Source: Fusobacterium sp.
GTDB taxonomy: Bacteria; Fusobacteriota; Fusobacteriia; Fusobacteriales; Fusobacteriaceae
Assembly (NCBI RefSeq): GCF_030528405.1
Contig: NZ_JAUMYY010000002.1
Location: 1 to 64,000 of the forward strand
Direction of reading: 5' to 3'
Length of the DNA stretch: 64,000 nt
Below the pieces are notes generated by a model. That model had not been told where the DNA came from, did not search any database, and saw nothing but the letters and a program-made list of their open reading frames with translations. Below, in pieces: positions 34,588 through 44,515 of the stretch. Every line of letters begins with the position of its first letter. Within the stretch, counting starts at the first letter, position 1. Both the position numbers and the translations under genes were made by a program.

Positions 34588-36789
34588 ATGAGTTTTGAAT
34601 TGTTAGCAAAATTAAATGATAAACAAAGAGAAGCGGCAAAACAAGTTGAAGGTTCAATTTTGATACTTGCAGGTGCTGGTTCTGGAAAAACAAGAACAAT
34701 AACATATAGAATAGCTAATATGATAAAAAATGAAAATATAAATCCTTATAATATTTTAGCTGTAACTTTTACAAATAAAGCAGCAAAGGAAATGAAAGAC
34801 AGAGTTGAAGCTTTAATTGGAGAAGATGCAAAAAAATGCACTATTTCAACTTTTCATTCTTTTGGAGTAAAACTTTTAAGAATGTATGCAAAAGAATTAT
34901 CTTATGATTCAAACTTTACAATATATGATAATGATGACCAAAGAAGAGTTGTAAAAGGAATATTAAAAGAATATGGCTTAGAAAATATTAAAGAGAGAGA
35001 AATAGTTTCCCTTATTTCAAAGATTAAAGAAGAAGATTTAGATTTAAAAGATTTTGAATATATAAATAAAAATTTTACAGAAATATATGAGAGATATAAT
35101 AGAAATTTAAAAACTAATAATGCCATAGATTTTTCAGATATCCTTGTAAATACATATAATTTATTAAAATTGCCTCATATTTTAGAAAAAATTCAAGATA
35201 AATATAAATATGTAATGATAGATGAGTATCAAGATACAAATAATTTACAATATAAGATAATAGATTTGATTGCTAGAAAGCATTTAAATCTTTGTGTTGT
35301 TGGTGATGAAAATCAAAGTATTTATGGGTTTAGAGGAGCAAATATATCAAATATTTTAAATTTTGAAAAAAATTATTCTGACTCTAAAATAATAAAACTT
35401 GAGGAAAATTATCGTTCTACCTCAACTATATTAGAGGCAGCTAATGAAGTAATAAAAAATAATAAATCTTCAAAAGATAAAAAATTATGGACACAAAATG
35501 GGAGTGGAAATTTAATTCAAATTCTTGAATGCGATAATGGAAGGGATGAGGTAAATAAGATAATTGAAATAATAAAAGAAGAACATTCACAAGGAATTCC
35601 CTATAGAGATATGACAATACTTTATAGAACAAATGCTCAATCAAGAGTTTTTGAAGAAGGATTTTTGAGGTATAATATTCCTCATAAGGTTTTTGGTGGA
35701 ATAAGCTTCTACGCAAGGGCTGAAATAAAAGATATAATTGCTTATTTATCAGTCATAATAAATTCAAAGGATGAATTAAATTTAACAAGGATTTTAAATG
35801 TACCAAAAAGAAAACTTGGAGATAAGGGTTTGGAAAAGCTAAAAGAATACGCAAATTCTAATTCAATAAGTTTATTTGAAGTGCTTTCTCATGTAAATGA
35901 AATTTCAGGGCTAACAGTATCCACAAAGGAGAAGTTACTTAATTTATATAAGTTGATAAAGGAATTTCAAGAACTTTTAACCTATGATACAGCTTCTGTA
36001 ATAGTTAATGATTTAATTGAAAAGATAGCTTATTATGACCATATAAAGGATAGTTATGATAATTTTGAGAGTAGAATAGAGAATATAGAAGAATTTAAAA
36101 ATTCTATATTAGAGCTAGAAAATGTTCTTGGAAGCGTAAGTCTTAATGAATATATAGAGAATATATCTCTTGTCAGTGCAACAGATGATTTGGAGGAAAG
36201 CAGTGACTATATAAAACTTATGACTATACATAATTCAAAAGGTTTAGAGTTTCCCATAGTTTTTTTAGTAGGTTTTGAAAATGAAATATTTCCAGGAAAT
36301 AGAGCTTTAACAGATGATAATGAGCTTGAAGAGGAGAGAAGACTTTGCTATGTTGCTATAACCAGAGCTGAAAAAAAATTATATTTGAGTTATTCACATT
36401 TGAGATTTTTTTATGGCGAAGACAAAGTTATGAAAAAGTCTTTATTCTTAGATGAAATTCCAAGAAAACTTTATGAAGAAAAATTCAAGAAAAAAGGTAG
36501 GGATTTTTCTAGCACATCCTTATTATCCTCAACTAAATCAAATAGTTTTGAGGATAAATTTAATAAAAGATCTAGTTTTGAAGCAAAAAATATAATTCCT
36601 AACTCTATAACAAAATCTGATGTAAGTTGTAAATTAGGTTTCTATGTAGGAGATAGGGTTAAACATAAAAAATTTGGTTTAGGTGTTGTAAGGGACATAA
36701 CAGATAAAAAAATAATAGTGCAATTTGTAGATGGAAACAAGGAAATAGCAAATATAATTGCTGATAAATTTCTTACAAAGGTAGAATAA
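34588..36789 (+). CDS. pcrA: PcrA/UvrD-type DNA helicase
   Basis: Superfamily 1A 3'-5' helicase for repair and replication. The 733-aa protein has Walker A GAGSGKT, Q motif LNDKQREAA, motif II DEYQDTN (Walker B), motif III VVGDENQSIYGFRGA, and C-terminal motifs MTIHNSKGLEFPIVFL and VAITRAEKKLYL. It ends in a short region with a KVKHKKFGLGVV-like block, as in PcrA's C-terminal Tudor-like fold. The gene precedes lpxC by 15 bases, so it may be transcribed with the lipid A genes. Confidence 0.95.
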   Translation: MSFELLAKLNDKQREAAKQVEGSILILAGAGSGKTRTITYRIANMIKNENINPYNILAVTFTNKAAKEMKDRVEALIGEDAKKCTISTFHSFGVKLLRMYAKELSYDSNFTIYDNDDQRRVVKGILKEYGLENIKEREIVSLISKIKEEDLDLKDFEYINKNFTEIYERYNRNLKTNNAIDFSDILVNTYNLLKLPHILEKIQDKYKYVMIDEYQDTNNLQYKIIDLIARKHLNLCVVGDENQSIYGFRGANISNILNFEKNYSDSKIIKLEENYRSTSTILEAANEVIKNNKSSKDKKLWTQNGSGNLIQILECDNGRDEVNKIIEIIKEEHSQGIPYRDMTILYRTNAQSRVFEEGFLRYNIPHKVFGGISFYARAEIKDIIAYLSVIINSKDELNLTRILNVPKRKLGDKGLEKLKEYANSNSISLFEVLSHVNEISGLTVSTKEKLLNLYKLIKEFQELLTYDTASVIVNDLIEKIAYYDHIKDSYDNFESRIENIEEFKNSILELENVLGSVSLNEYIENISLVSATDDLEESSDYIKLMTIHNSKGLEFPIVFLVGFENEIFPGNRALTDDNELEEERRLCYVAITRAEKKLYLSYSHLRFFYGEDKVMKKSLFLDEIPRKLYEEKFKKKGRDFSSTSLLSSTKSNSFEDKFNKRSSFEAKNIIPNSITKSDVSCKLGFYVGDRVKHKKFGLGVVRDITDKKIIVQFVDGNKEIANIIADKFLTKVE

Positions 36790-36804
36790 TAAAGAAAGGA
36801 AACT

Positions 36805-37635
36805 ATGAAAAGAAAAACTTTGAAAAATGAAATAAAACATGAGGGAATAGGTTTACATAAGGGAGAAATGATAAAATTAAAATTGATTCCTGCAAATTCT
36901 GGAGGAATAGTTTTTAAGAGGGTGGATTTAGAAGAAGGAAAAAATATAATAAATTTAAGTCCTGACAATACTTTTGATTTAACAAGAGGAACTAATTTGA
37001 GAAATGAACATGGAGCAGAAGTTTTTACAATAGAACATTTTATGTCTGCTATGTATATTAAAGGAATTACAGATTTAATTGTTGAATTGGATGGGAATGA
37101 GTTTCCAATATGTGATGGTAGTGCATTAAAATTTCTTGAACTTATAGAGAATGCAGGAGTTCAAGAACTTGAGGAAGATATTGAAGAAATAGTTGTAAGA
37201 GAACCTATATATCTTTCAAAAGGTGATAAGCATGTTATAGCACTTCCTTATGATGGTTATAAATTAACTTATACAATAAAGTTTGATCATACATTTTTAA
37301 AATCACAATTAGCTGAGTTTGAAATAGATGAGAGAACTTATAAAAGTGAAATAGCACCTGCAAGAACTTTTTGTTTTGACTATGAGATAGATTATTTGAA
37401 GAAGAATAATCTGGCTTTGGGAGGGAGTTTAGAGAATGCTATAGTGATAAAAAAAGATGGAGTTTTAAATCCTGAAGGTCTTAGATTTGAAGATGAATTT
37501 GTAAGGCATAAGATGCTTGATATAATAGGAGATTTAAAAATATTAAATAGACCAATAAAAGCTCATATTATAGCCATTAAAGCTGGTCATCTTATAGACG
37601 TTGAGTTTTCTCAACTATTGAATAAAATAAGTTAG
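36805..37635 (+). CDS. lpxC: UDP-3-O-acyl-N-acetylglucosamine deacetylase
   Basis: First committed step of lipid A synthesis; zinc-dependent amidase. 276 aa with GIGLHKGE near the N terminus, IEHFMSAM (zinc His), ELDGNEFPICDGSA and VRHKMLDIIGDL (catalytic and zinc His/Asp). No DHFR-type fusion. It opens the lpx block. Confidence 0.95.
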   Translation: MKRKTLKNEIKHEGIGLHKGEMIKLKLIPANSGGIVFKRVDLEEGKNIINLSPDNTFDLTRGTNLRNEHGAEVFTIEHFMSAMYIKGITDLIVELDGNEFPICDGSALKFLELIENAGVQELEEDIEEIVVREPIYLSKGDKHVIALPYDGYKLTYTIKFDHTFLKSQLAEFEIDERTYKSEIAPARTFCFDYEIDYLKKNNLALGGSLENAIVIKKDGVLNPEGLRFEDEFVRHKMLDIIGDLKILNRPIKAHIIAIKAGHLIDVEFSQLLNKIS

Positions 37636-37734
37636 GTTGTTATAGAATATTTCATAAGTTAAAAAATTATAATTTATCATATTAAATTAACTTTTTTAAT
37701 AAAAATAAAAAAATAAATTTCAGGAGGAATATTG

Positions 37735-38160
37735 ATGTTAAATGTTTTAGAAATAATGGAAAGAATACCACACAGATATCCATTTTTATTGGTGGATAGA
37801 ATAATTGATATGAATAAGGAAGAGCAGTCAATTAAAGGGAAAAAGAATGTAACTATAAATGAAGAATTTTTTAATGGACACTTTCCAGGGCATCCTATAA
37901 TGCCAGGAGTTTTAATAGTTGAAGGAATGGCTCAATGTCTAGGAGTTTTTGTTTTAGAAGGAATAGAAGGAAAAGTTCCATATTTTGTTGGTATTGATGA
38001 AGCTAAATTTAAACTGCCTGTAAAACCTGGGGACACAATAATCTATGATGTGAAAGTTGATAAAATAAAAAGAAATTTTGTAAAAGCAAGTGGAAAAGCT
38101 TATGTAGATGAAAAAGTAGTTGCAGAGGCAAGCTTCACTTTCTGTATAGCAGATAAATAG
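37735..38160 (+). CDS. fabZ: 3-hydroxyacyl-ACP dehydratase
   Basis: Removes water from 3-hydroxyacyl-ACP in fatty acid elongation. 141 aa hot-dog fold with ERIPHRYPFLLVDRI and the catalytic HFPGHPIMPGVLIVEGMAQ (His and Glu). ATG 37735 has AGGAGG at seven bases; the ORF is open from TTG 37732. Sits, as in many Gram-negative bacteria, between lpx genes and controls the shared 3-hydroxyacyl precursor pool. Confidence 0.96.
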   Translation: MLNVLEIMERIPHRYPFLLVDRIIDMNKEEQSIKGKKNVTINEEFFNGHFPGHPIMPGVLIVEGMAQCLGVFVLEGIEGKVPYFVGIDEAKFKLPVKPGDTIIYDVKVDKIKRNFVKASGKAYVDEKVVAEASFTFCIADK

Positions 38161-38175
38161 TAAGGGAGGCACAAA

Positions 38176-38949
38176 ATGGTAGAAATACATAGCACTGCCA
38201 TTGTAGAGCAGGGAGCCATTTTAGAAGATGGAGTGAAAATAGGCCCTTATTGTATAGTTGGAAAAGATGTAAAAATAGGAAGAGGAACTATTTTACAATC
38301 ACATGTTGTTGTTGAAGGAATTACAGAGATTGGAGAGAGTAACACCATCTATTCTTTTGTTTCAATAGGAAAGGCAAATCAAGATTTGAAATATAAAAAT
38401 GAGCCAACAAAAACAATAATAGGTTCTAATAATTCAATAAGAGAATTTGTAACTATTCATAGAGGAACAGATGATAGATGGGAAACAAGAATAGGAAATA
38501 ATAATCTACTTATGGCCTATGTGCATATTGCCCATGATGTAATAGTTGGTGATGGTTGTATATTAGCAAACAACGTAACTCTTGCTGGGCATGTTGTAGT
38601 AGATAGCCATGCTATAATCGGGGGACTTACTCCAGTACATCAATTTACAAGGATAGGCTCTTTTTGTATGGTAGGAGGAGCTAGTGCAGTTAATCAAGAT
38701 ATTTGTCCTTTTGTTTTGGCAGAAGGAAATAAGGCTATTGTAAGGGGTCTAAATAGTGTAGGATTAAGAAGAAGAGGCTTTACAGATGAAGATATATCCA
38801 ATTTAAAAAAGGCTTATAAGATCTTGTTTAGGCAAAATGCTCCACTAAAGGATGCCATAGAAGAGCTGGAAAGAAACTTTAATCAAGATAAAAATATTAT
38901 GTATTTAGTAGATTTTATAAAAAGTAGTAGTAGGGGGATTGCAAGATAA
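38176..38949 (+). CDS. lpxA: UDP-N-acetylglucosamine acyltransferase
   Basis: Adds a 3-hydroxyacyl chain from ACP to UDP-GlcNAc. 257 aa left-handed beta-helix of hexapeptide repeats (e.g. IHSTAIVEQGAILEDGVKIGPY) with the active His in AYVHIAHDVIVG and a C-terminal helical domain. The stop TAA overlaps the ATG of lpxI by one base. Confidence 0.96.
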   Translation: MVEIHSTAIVEQGAILEDGVKIGPYCIVGKDVKIGRGTILQSHVVVEGITEIGESNTIYSFVSIGKANQDLKYKNEPTKTIIGSNNSIREFVTIHRGTDDRWETRIGNNNLLMAYVHIAHDVIVGDGCILANNVTLAGHVVVDSHAIIGGLTPVHQFTRIGSFCMVGGASAVNQDICPFVLAEGNKAIVRGLNSVGLRRRGFTDEDISNLKKAYKILFRQNAPLKDAIEELERNFNQDKNIMYLVDFIKSSSRGIAR

Positions 38950-39752
38950 TGGATAAAATAGGGCTTATTGTAGGAAATGGAGATTTTCCATTTTATTTCA
39001 TAGAAGAAGCCAAAAGAAACAATATTCTTATATATCCCATAGGTCTTTTTCCGACTATAAATGTCAATATTAAAAAAATAGAAAACTATGTTGAATTTAA
39101 TATAGGAAACATAGGAGAGATAGTAAAATATTTGCTTAAAAATGATATAAAGAAAATAGTAATGTTAGGTAAGGTAGAAAAAAAACTTATCTTTGAGGAC
39201 TTAATACTTGATAAATATGGAGAGCGGATAATGGAAATTGTTCCAGATAAAAAAGATGAAACTCTCCTTTTTGCAATTATCGGATTTTTAAGATTAAATA
39301 AAATAAAAGTTTTACCTCAGAGTTATTTAATGAAAAAATTTTTATTTGAAGATAGGTGTTATACAGATGTAATTCCTAACAAAGAGGACCAAAAAACTAT
39401 AAAAATTGGTATAGAGGCTGCAAAAGCATTAAGTCGTGTTGATGCAGGACAAACAGTTGTATGTAGAGATATGTCTGTAATTGCAATAGAGGGTATTGAG
39501 GGAACAGATGAAACAATAAAAAGAGCAGGTCTTTATTCAAATAAGAATAATATTATAGTTAAAATGTCAAGGCCACAGCAAGACATGAGGGTAGATATAC
39601 CAACAATAGGTATAAATACATTAAAAATAGCTTATGAAAATAATGCTAAGGGAATAGTTGCTGAAGCAAAAAAGATGATGTTTTTAGATCAAGAAGAATG
39701 TATCAAATTTGCTAATGAAAAAGGACTTTTTATAGTAGGTAAAAAAATATAG
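38949..39752 (+). CDS. lpxI: UDP-2,3-diacylglucosamine pyrophosphatase LpxI
   Basis: Hydrolyses UDP-2,3-diacylglucosamine to lipid X; the form replacing LpxH in many bacteria. 267 aa, with the N-terminal GLIVGNGDFPFYFIEEAK, VMLGKVEKK and the C-terminal block VVCRDMSVIAIEGIEGTDETIKRAG with the metal-binding Asp. The absence of an LpxH-type phosphoesterase motif fits this branch. Confidence 0.93.
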   Translation: MDKIGLIVGNGDFPFYFIEEAKRNNILIYPIGLFPTINVNIKKIENYVEFNIGNIGEIVKYLLKNDIKKIVMLGKVEKKLIFEDLILDKYGERIMEIVPDKKDETLLFAIIGFLRLNKIKVLPQSYLMKKFLFEDRCYTDVIPNKEDQKTIKIGIEAAKALSRVDAGQTVVCRDMSVIAIEGIEGTDETIKRAGLYSNKNNIIVKMSRPQQDMRVDIPTIGINTLKIAYENNAKGIVAEAKKMMFLDQEECIKFANEKGLFIVGKKI

Positions 39753-39777
39753 AAATTTAGGAACAAAGGGTGGTTCT

Positions 39778-40839
39778 ATGAAATTTTTTGTTTCAAGTGG
39801 AGAAGCTTCAGGAGATTTGCATCTTTCTTATCTTGTAAAAAGTATAAACAATAGGTATAAAGGTGTTGAATTTTTTGGAGTCGCGGGTGAGAAATCAGAA
39901 AAAGAAGGAGTAAAAGTTCTTCAAAATATAGATGATTTAGCTGTCATGGGTTTCACTCAAATTTTAAGTAAGTATAAATTTTTAAAAAAGAAAGCTCAAG
40001 ACTATATGGATTTTATTAAATTAAATAATATAAAAAAAGTTATTTTAATAGACTATGGAGGTTTCAACTTAAAATTTTTAGAAATGTTAAAAAAAGAAAT
40101 TAAAGGTATAGAAGTATTTTATTATATTCCACCTAAGCTTTGGATTTGGGGAGAAAGAAGAATAGATAAATTAAAATTGGCTGATCATATAATGGTAATA
40201 TTTCCTTGGGAAGTAACTTTCTATAAAAAACATAATGTTGAAGTTATTTATTTTGGAAATCCTTTTTCAGACATATATAAAAAAAATATTGAAAAGGGAG
40301 ATGATATACTATTATTGCCAGGGAGTAGAAAACAGGAATTGAAATCAATGTTACCTATTTTTCTAGAGTTAGTTAAGAAATTAGGGAATGAAAAATTTAT
40401 ATTGAAATTAAATAGTAAAAATGATTTAGTTTACACAAAAGAAATTTCAAAATATAAAAATGTAAAAATCAAGATTGAGGAGAAGTTGACAGATATTTCA
40501 AAAAAATCTAAAATTGCAATAGCTACATCTGGTACTGTTACTTTAGAGTTAGCATTACTAGATCTACCAAGTATAGTAGTTTATAAAACAAGCTTCATTA
40601 ATTATTTTATAGGTAAATATATTTTGAAAGTAGGCTTTATATCTTTACCTAATTTAATTTTAAATAGTGAGATATTTCCTGAACTAATACAGGGAGAATG
40701 TACATCGGATAATATAATAGATAGTATAAAAAATTTAGAGGGAAAAAAAGAAGAGATTTTTCTTAAATTAGAAATGATGAGACAAAAAATATCAGGAAAA
40801 TCAGTAATAGATGGTTATGCAGATTTTCTAATGAAATAG
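39778..40839 (+). CDS. lpxB: Lipid-A-disaccharide synthase
   Basis: GT19 glycosyltransferase joining lipid X and UDP-diacylglucosamine. 353 aa with SSGEASGDLHLSYL at the N terminus, GVAGEK, MVIFPWEVTFYKKHNVEVIYFGNP and LLPGSRKQEL (UDP-binding). Conserved last gene of the lpx run before msbA. Confidence 0.95.
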   Translation: MKFFVSSGEASGDLHLSYLVKSINNRYKGVEFFGVAGEKSEKEGVKVLQNIDDLAVMGFTQILSKYKFLKKKAQDYMDFIKLNNIKKVILIDYGGFNLKFLEMLKKEIKGIEVFYYIPPKLWIWGERRIDKLKLADHIMVIFPWEVTFYKKHNVEVIYFGNPFSDIYKKNIEKGDDILLLPGSRKQELKSMLPIFLELVKKLGNEKFILKLNSKNDLVYTKEISKYKNVKIKIEEKLTDISKKSKIAIATSGTVTLELALLDLPSIVVYKTSFINYFIGKYILKVGFISLPNLILNSEIFPELIQGECTSDNIIDSIKNLEGKKEEIFLKLEMMRQKISGKSVIDGYADFLMK

Positions 40840-40887
40840 ATTAGTTCCCTTTATAAGAATAGCAAAAATTTGATAGCGGAGAAAAAT

Positions 40888-42645
40888 ATGAAAATTTTAA
40901 AATTTAAAAACAAATCATTAAATATTTTTTTAGAGTATAGTTATAGATATAAGTGGTATATGGTAGCTGTAATTATACTTTCTACTATTGCTTCAGCAAT
41001 GAGTGCATTGCCAGCATGGCTTAGTAAATATTTAATAGATGATGTTCTAGTAAGACGGAGAAAAAATGAATTTTATTTAATACTCATAGCAGTTTTTGTA
41101 TCGACTATAATAAAAGTTGTAGCAGCATATTATTCAAATATAGCTTCCAACTATGTCACAGAAACTATAAAAAGAGAGATAAAAATAGATATTTTTTCTC
41201 ATTTACAAAAGTTACCAATAGAATATTTTAGAAAAAATAAACTTGGTGATATTTTATCAAAACTTACAAATGATACTTCCAATTTAGGACGTATGGGTTT
41301 TATAATTTTTGAAATGTTTAAAGAATTTTTAACAGTTTTGGCCCTAACAATAAGATTATTTCAAGTAGATTATATTCTTGCTTTAATTTCTCTGGTTTTA
41401 ATGCCGTTTATTTTAAAAATAGTTAAAAAATATACAAAGAAAATAAGAAAATCTGGGAGAGAGAGACAGGATACAGCTGGAAGAGTTACGGCATTTACTC
41501 AGGAAACTTTATCTGGAGTTTTTGTAATAAAAGCATTTAATAATATAGATTTTGTAACTAAAAAATATGAAGATTTTAGTGAAGAAGAATTTAAAAATTC
41601 ATATAAGACTACAAAAATAAAGGCAAAAGTATCTCCAATTAATGAGATTATTACAACATTTATGGTACTTTTAGTTGTTCTTTATGGAGGGTATAAAATT
41701 TTATATGAAAAATCTATTAGTTCTGGAGATTTAATTTCTTTTGTTACTGCATTGGGACTTATGCATCAGCCATTAAAAAGATTAATTAATAAAAATAACG
41801 ATCTCCAAGATGCTTTACCTTCTGCAGATAGAGTTGTTGAAATTTTTGATGAAGAGATAGAAAAAGAATATTTTGGTGAAAAAGTAGAATTTAAAGAGAG
41901 TATAAAAACAATAGATTTTAAGAATGTTTTTTATAGATATAGAGATTCAGATGGCTATGTCTTGAAAGATGTAAACTTAGAGGTGAAAGCTGGGGAGATA
42001 ATAGCGTTTGTTGGAAAAAGTGGAAGTGGAAAAACAACTCTAGTAAACTTATTAGCAAGGTTTTTTAATGTAGATGAAGGTTCAATTAGTGTTAATCATG
42101 TAGATATAAAAAATATTCCGTTGACTGAATATAGAGAAAAATTTGCTGTTGTACCTCAAGAAACTTTTTTGTTTAGTGGAACGATAAGAGAAAATATAAG
42201 ATTTGGTAGAAATGTTTCTGAAGATGAAGTTATCTCTGCATTAAAAATGGCCAATGCTTATGATTTTATAATGGAATTTCCAGATAAATTAGATACTCAA
42301 GTTGGAGAAAGAGGTGCTTTATTGTCAGGTGGACAAAAACAAAGAATTGCAATAGCCAGAGCACTAATAAAAAATCCAGAAATTATGATATTAGATGAGG
42401 CGACATCAGCTCTTGATAGTGAATCAGAGATGTTAGTTCAAGAAGCCTTAGATGAACTTATGAAGAATAGAACAACATTTGTCATAGCTCATAGGCTATC
42501 TACAATAATAAGAGCTGATAAAATAGTTGTTATGGAAAATGGAGAGATAAAAGAAATAGGTAAGCATTCAGAGCTTTTAGAGCTTAATGGGATTTATAAA
42601 AATCTCTATGATATCCAATATAATGAAAGTTTGGTTGCAAAATAA
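40888..42645 (+). CDS. msbA: MsbA-type lipid ABC exporter
   Basis: Single-chain ABC exporter (TMD + NBD) of 585 aa: six membrane helices in residues ~20-300, then Walker A GKSGSGKTT, signature LSGGQKQR, Walker B MILDEATSAL and the switch His in VIAHRLST, all intact. Position after lpxB identifies it as the lipid A flippase. ATG 40888 has GGAGA nearby; the frame is open from TTG 40870. A weak hairpin follows (42667-42691). Confidence 0.93.
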   Translation: MKILKFKNKSLNIFLEYSYRYKWYMVAVIILSTIASAMSALPAWLSKYLIDDVLVRRRKNEFYLILIAVFVSTIIKVVAAYYSNIASNYVTETIKREIKIDIFSHLQKLPIEYFRKNKLGDILSKLTNDTSNLGRMGFIIFEMFKEFLTVLALTIRLFQVDYILALISLVLMPFILKIVKKYTKKIRKSGRERQDTAGRVTAFTQETLSGVFVIKAFNNIDFVTKKYEDFSEEEFKNSYKTTKIKAKVSPINEIITTFMVLLVVLYGGYKILYEKSISSGDLISFVTALGLMHQPLKRLINKNNDLQDALPSADRVVEIFDEEIEKEYFGEKVEFKESIKTIDFKNVFYRYRDSDGYVLKDVNLEVKAGEIIAFVGKSGSGKTTLVNLLARFFNVDEGSISVNHVDIKNIPLTEYREKFAVVPQETFLFSGTIRENIRFGRNVSEDEVISALKMANAYDFIMEFPDKLDTQVGERGALLSGGQKQRIAIARALIKNPEIMILDEATSALDSESEMLVQEALDELMKNRTTFVIAHRLSTIIRADKIVVMENGEIKEIGKHSELLELNGIYKNLYDIQYNESLVAK

Positions 42646-42699
42646 TATAAAAAGTAATTGTTATAGCTTTGGAAGTCAAAGATAAAGCTTAAATTTATC

Positions 42700-42730
42700 T
42701 TGACTTATATCTGTATTTATATTTTAATAT
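42700..42730 (+). promoter_or_regulatory. Candidate ssb promoter
   Basis: TTGACT at 42700-42705 with TAATAT at 42725-42730 (19-base spacer, slightly long), about 45 bases before the ssb start. Moderate prediction. Confidence 0.4.
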
Positions 42731-42774
42731 AATAAAAATGGTAATTTTAATTTAAAATTTTTTAGGAGGTTTTT

Positions 42775-43212
42775 ATGAATTTAGTTGTTTTAAATGGAAG
42801 ACTTACAAGAGATCCAGAATTGAAGTTTGGACAGAGTGGGAAGGCTTATTCAAGATTTTCAATTGCTGTAGATAGAGGTTTTCAATCTGATAAAACTACA
42901 CAGACAGCTGATTTTATAAATTGTGTTGCTTTTGGTAAAACAGCTGAGTTTATAGGAGAATATTTTAGAAAAGGAAGAAAAATTTTACTAAATGGTAAAT
43001 TACAAATGAGCCAATATGAAGCTGAGGGGAAAAAAATTACAACTTATGTTGTGGTAGTTGATTCTGTAGAATTTGGAGAGAGTAAGGCAGCTTCTGCAGA
43101 TACAGGTTCATACAGTAGTTACACTAAAGCTACTGACAAGAATACAAATGAGCCAGAACCTATGTTTGATGAAAGCTCAGATTCTAACTTTGATGATGAG
43201 TTTCCATTTTAA
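42775..43212 (+). CDS. ssb: Single-stranded DNA-binding protein
   Basis: 145 aa. OB-fold from the start (MNLVVLNGRLTRDPELKF), KTADFINCVAFGKTAEF and a disordered tail ending with the acidic tip DDEFPF, the partner-binding peptide. AGGAGG precedes the ATG. The PduO-like gene follows 18 bases later, suggesting co-transcription. Confidence 0.96.
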   Translation: MNLVVLNGRLTRDPELKFGQSGKAYSRFSIAVDRGFQSDKTTQTADFINCVAFGKTAEFIGEYFRKGRKILLNGKLQMSQYEAEGKKITTYVVVVDSVEFGESKAASADTGSYSSYTKATDKNTNEPEPMFDESSDSNFDDEFPF

Positions 43213-43230
43213 TATGGAGGTGTTTTGTTA

Positions 43231-43803
43231 ATGGAAGATAAAAAGGAAAACAAAAAATATGTGAGCATAGGTAAAGTATACACTAAAAGAGGAGATAAAG
43301 GAGAAACTGATCTATTAGGAGGAAGTAAAGCTAAAAAAGATAGTTTAAAAGTTGATTCGTATGGCTGTATAGATGAAGTTTCAGCTTTTATAGGATTAGC
43401 TAGATATTACACTAAAAATAAAGAAATAAAGGAAAGGTTAAAAGAAATACAAAATAAATTACTCGTTTTAGGTGGATATTTAGCAAGTGATGATACTGGA
43501 AAAGATATGTTAAAAGATCAAATATCAGAAGCAGATGTTAAAAATTTAGAGGACTTTATAGATGAATATAATCAGAAATTAGGAGCTCTTTTTCAATTTA
43601 TTTTACCTGGTGATGAAGAAGTTTCTGCACATTTTCATGTTGCGAGAACTGTTGTTAGAAGGGCTGAGAGAAAGATAGTAAGTTTAGCTAGAGAGGAGCT
43701 CTTGGAGCCGTTTATTCAAAAATATATGAATAGACTATCTGATTTAATGTTTGTTTTAGCTAGATATTTCGAAGAGGTTGAAAACAAAAAAGCAAGTTTT
43801 TAA
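43231..43803 (+). CDS. Cob(I)alamin adenosyltransferase, PduO type
   Basis: Adenosylates cobalamin using ATP. 190 aa with the ATP-binding N-terminal block YTKRGDKGETDLLGGSKAKKDSLKVDSYG and DEVSAFIGLAR, and RRAERK near the C terminus (VVRRAERKIVSLA). ATG at 43231 has GGAGG ten bases upstream; a TTG at 43225 is too close to the site. The stop codon lies within the terminator hairpin. Confidence 0.92.
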   Translation: MEDKKENKKYVSIGKVYTKRGDKGETDLLGGSKAKKDSLKVDSYGCIDEVSAFIGLARYYTKNKEIKERLKEIQNKLLVLGGYLASDDTGKDMLKDQISEADVKNLEDFIDEYNQKLGALFQFILPGDEEVSAHFHVARTVVRRAERKIVSLAREELLEPFIQKYMNRLSDLMFVLARYFEEVENKKASF

Positions 43804-43820
43804 ACTTGCTTTTCTTTTTT
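43787..43820 (+). terminator. Terminator overlapping the stop codon of the PduO gene
   Basis: AGCAAGTTT (43791-43799) pairs with AAACTTGCT (43802-43810), with flanking A and T tracts. The stop TAA (43801-43803) lies in the loop/stem, so the coding end is part of the terminator. Confidence 0.8.
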
Positions 43821-43871
43821 TCAATGTAATGTATCGTTTCTTAATATATTTTATAAGGATGGTTGTAAAAC

Positions 43872-44306
43872 TTATTTCATTATAGAATTAATAAACCAAA
43901 GTTGTTTAGTGAAGTGTGCAATATGATCTTCCATTTCATTAGCTACAGCAAAATCGTCCTCTTCATTTGCAATTTCTCTTATTTTTTTAGCATCTGCCAA
44001 TAATAATTCCATATCTACTTTGATAAGTTCCATAACTTCTTTTGTACATAAATCTTTAGAATCTAATTCCTTAACAGTTGCATTAGCAAGGTAATCAGAT
44101 AATTTCGCTAAAGGATAATGCCCCTTCATCTTAATTATTTCAGCAACTTCATCATATTTTTCAAAATAATAATCATATAACTCTTCAGTGTAATTGTGTA
44201 TAGTAGTGAATTGTAATCCTACAACATTCCAGTGTAAATTGTGAGTTTTAGTTATTAAAACTGCTAAGTTTGATAAATATACATTTAAATTCTTTAAATT
44301 ATTCAT
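43872..44306 (-). CDS. dps: Dps-family DNA-protecting ferritin
   Basis: Forms a 12-mer cage that oxidises and stores iron and protects DNA. 144 aa with HNLHWNVVGLQFTTIHNYTEELYDYYFEKYDEVAE, which contains the ferroxidase ligands (His, His, Asp, Glu) of the intersubunit site, and a C-terminal helix ending. No long N-terminal basic tail, so DNA binding may be weak. A strong promoter lies just upstream. Confidence 0.95.
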   Translation of the reverse strand: MNNLKNLNVYLSNLAVLITKTHNLHWNVVGLQFTTIHNYTEELYDYYFEKYDEVAEIIKMKGHYPLAKLSDYLANATVKELDSKDLCTKEVMELIKVDMELLLADAKKIREIANEEDDFAVANEMEDHIAHFTKQLWFINSIMK

Positions 44307-44346
44307 TTTTTCCTCCTAGATTGATTTAATTTCTTTCATTGTTCAT

Positions 44347-44375
44347 ATTCTAACATAGTATATAAAATATGTCAA
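44347..44375 (-). promoter_or_regulatory. dps promoter
   Basis: On the minus strand TTGACA (44370-44375), 17-base spacer and TAGAAT (44347-44352), about 40 bases before the dps start. A palindrome ATTACA-N4-TGTAAT (44391-44406) lies 16 bases upstream of the -35 box and may be a regulator site. Confidence 0.8.
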
Positions 44376-44515
44376 TATTTTTTTGTAACTATTACAAATC
44401 TGTAATATGAGATATTGCTAATATTAAATAAATTTAAATAGTTTTTATACTAGAGAAAAAAATTTTTTTTAACAAATGAATATGTTATAATTATATACTA
44501 AAGAGAGGTGTTAAA

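Noticed and set aside
34588-34705. N-terminal shadow ORF on the minus strand near pcrA
   Set aside because: Opposite of the conserved helicase motif; no independent support.
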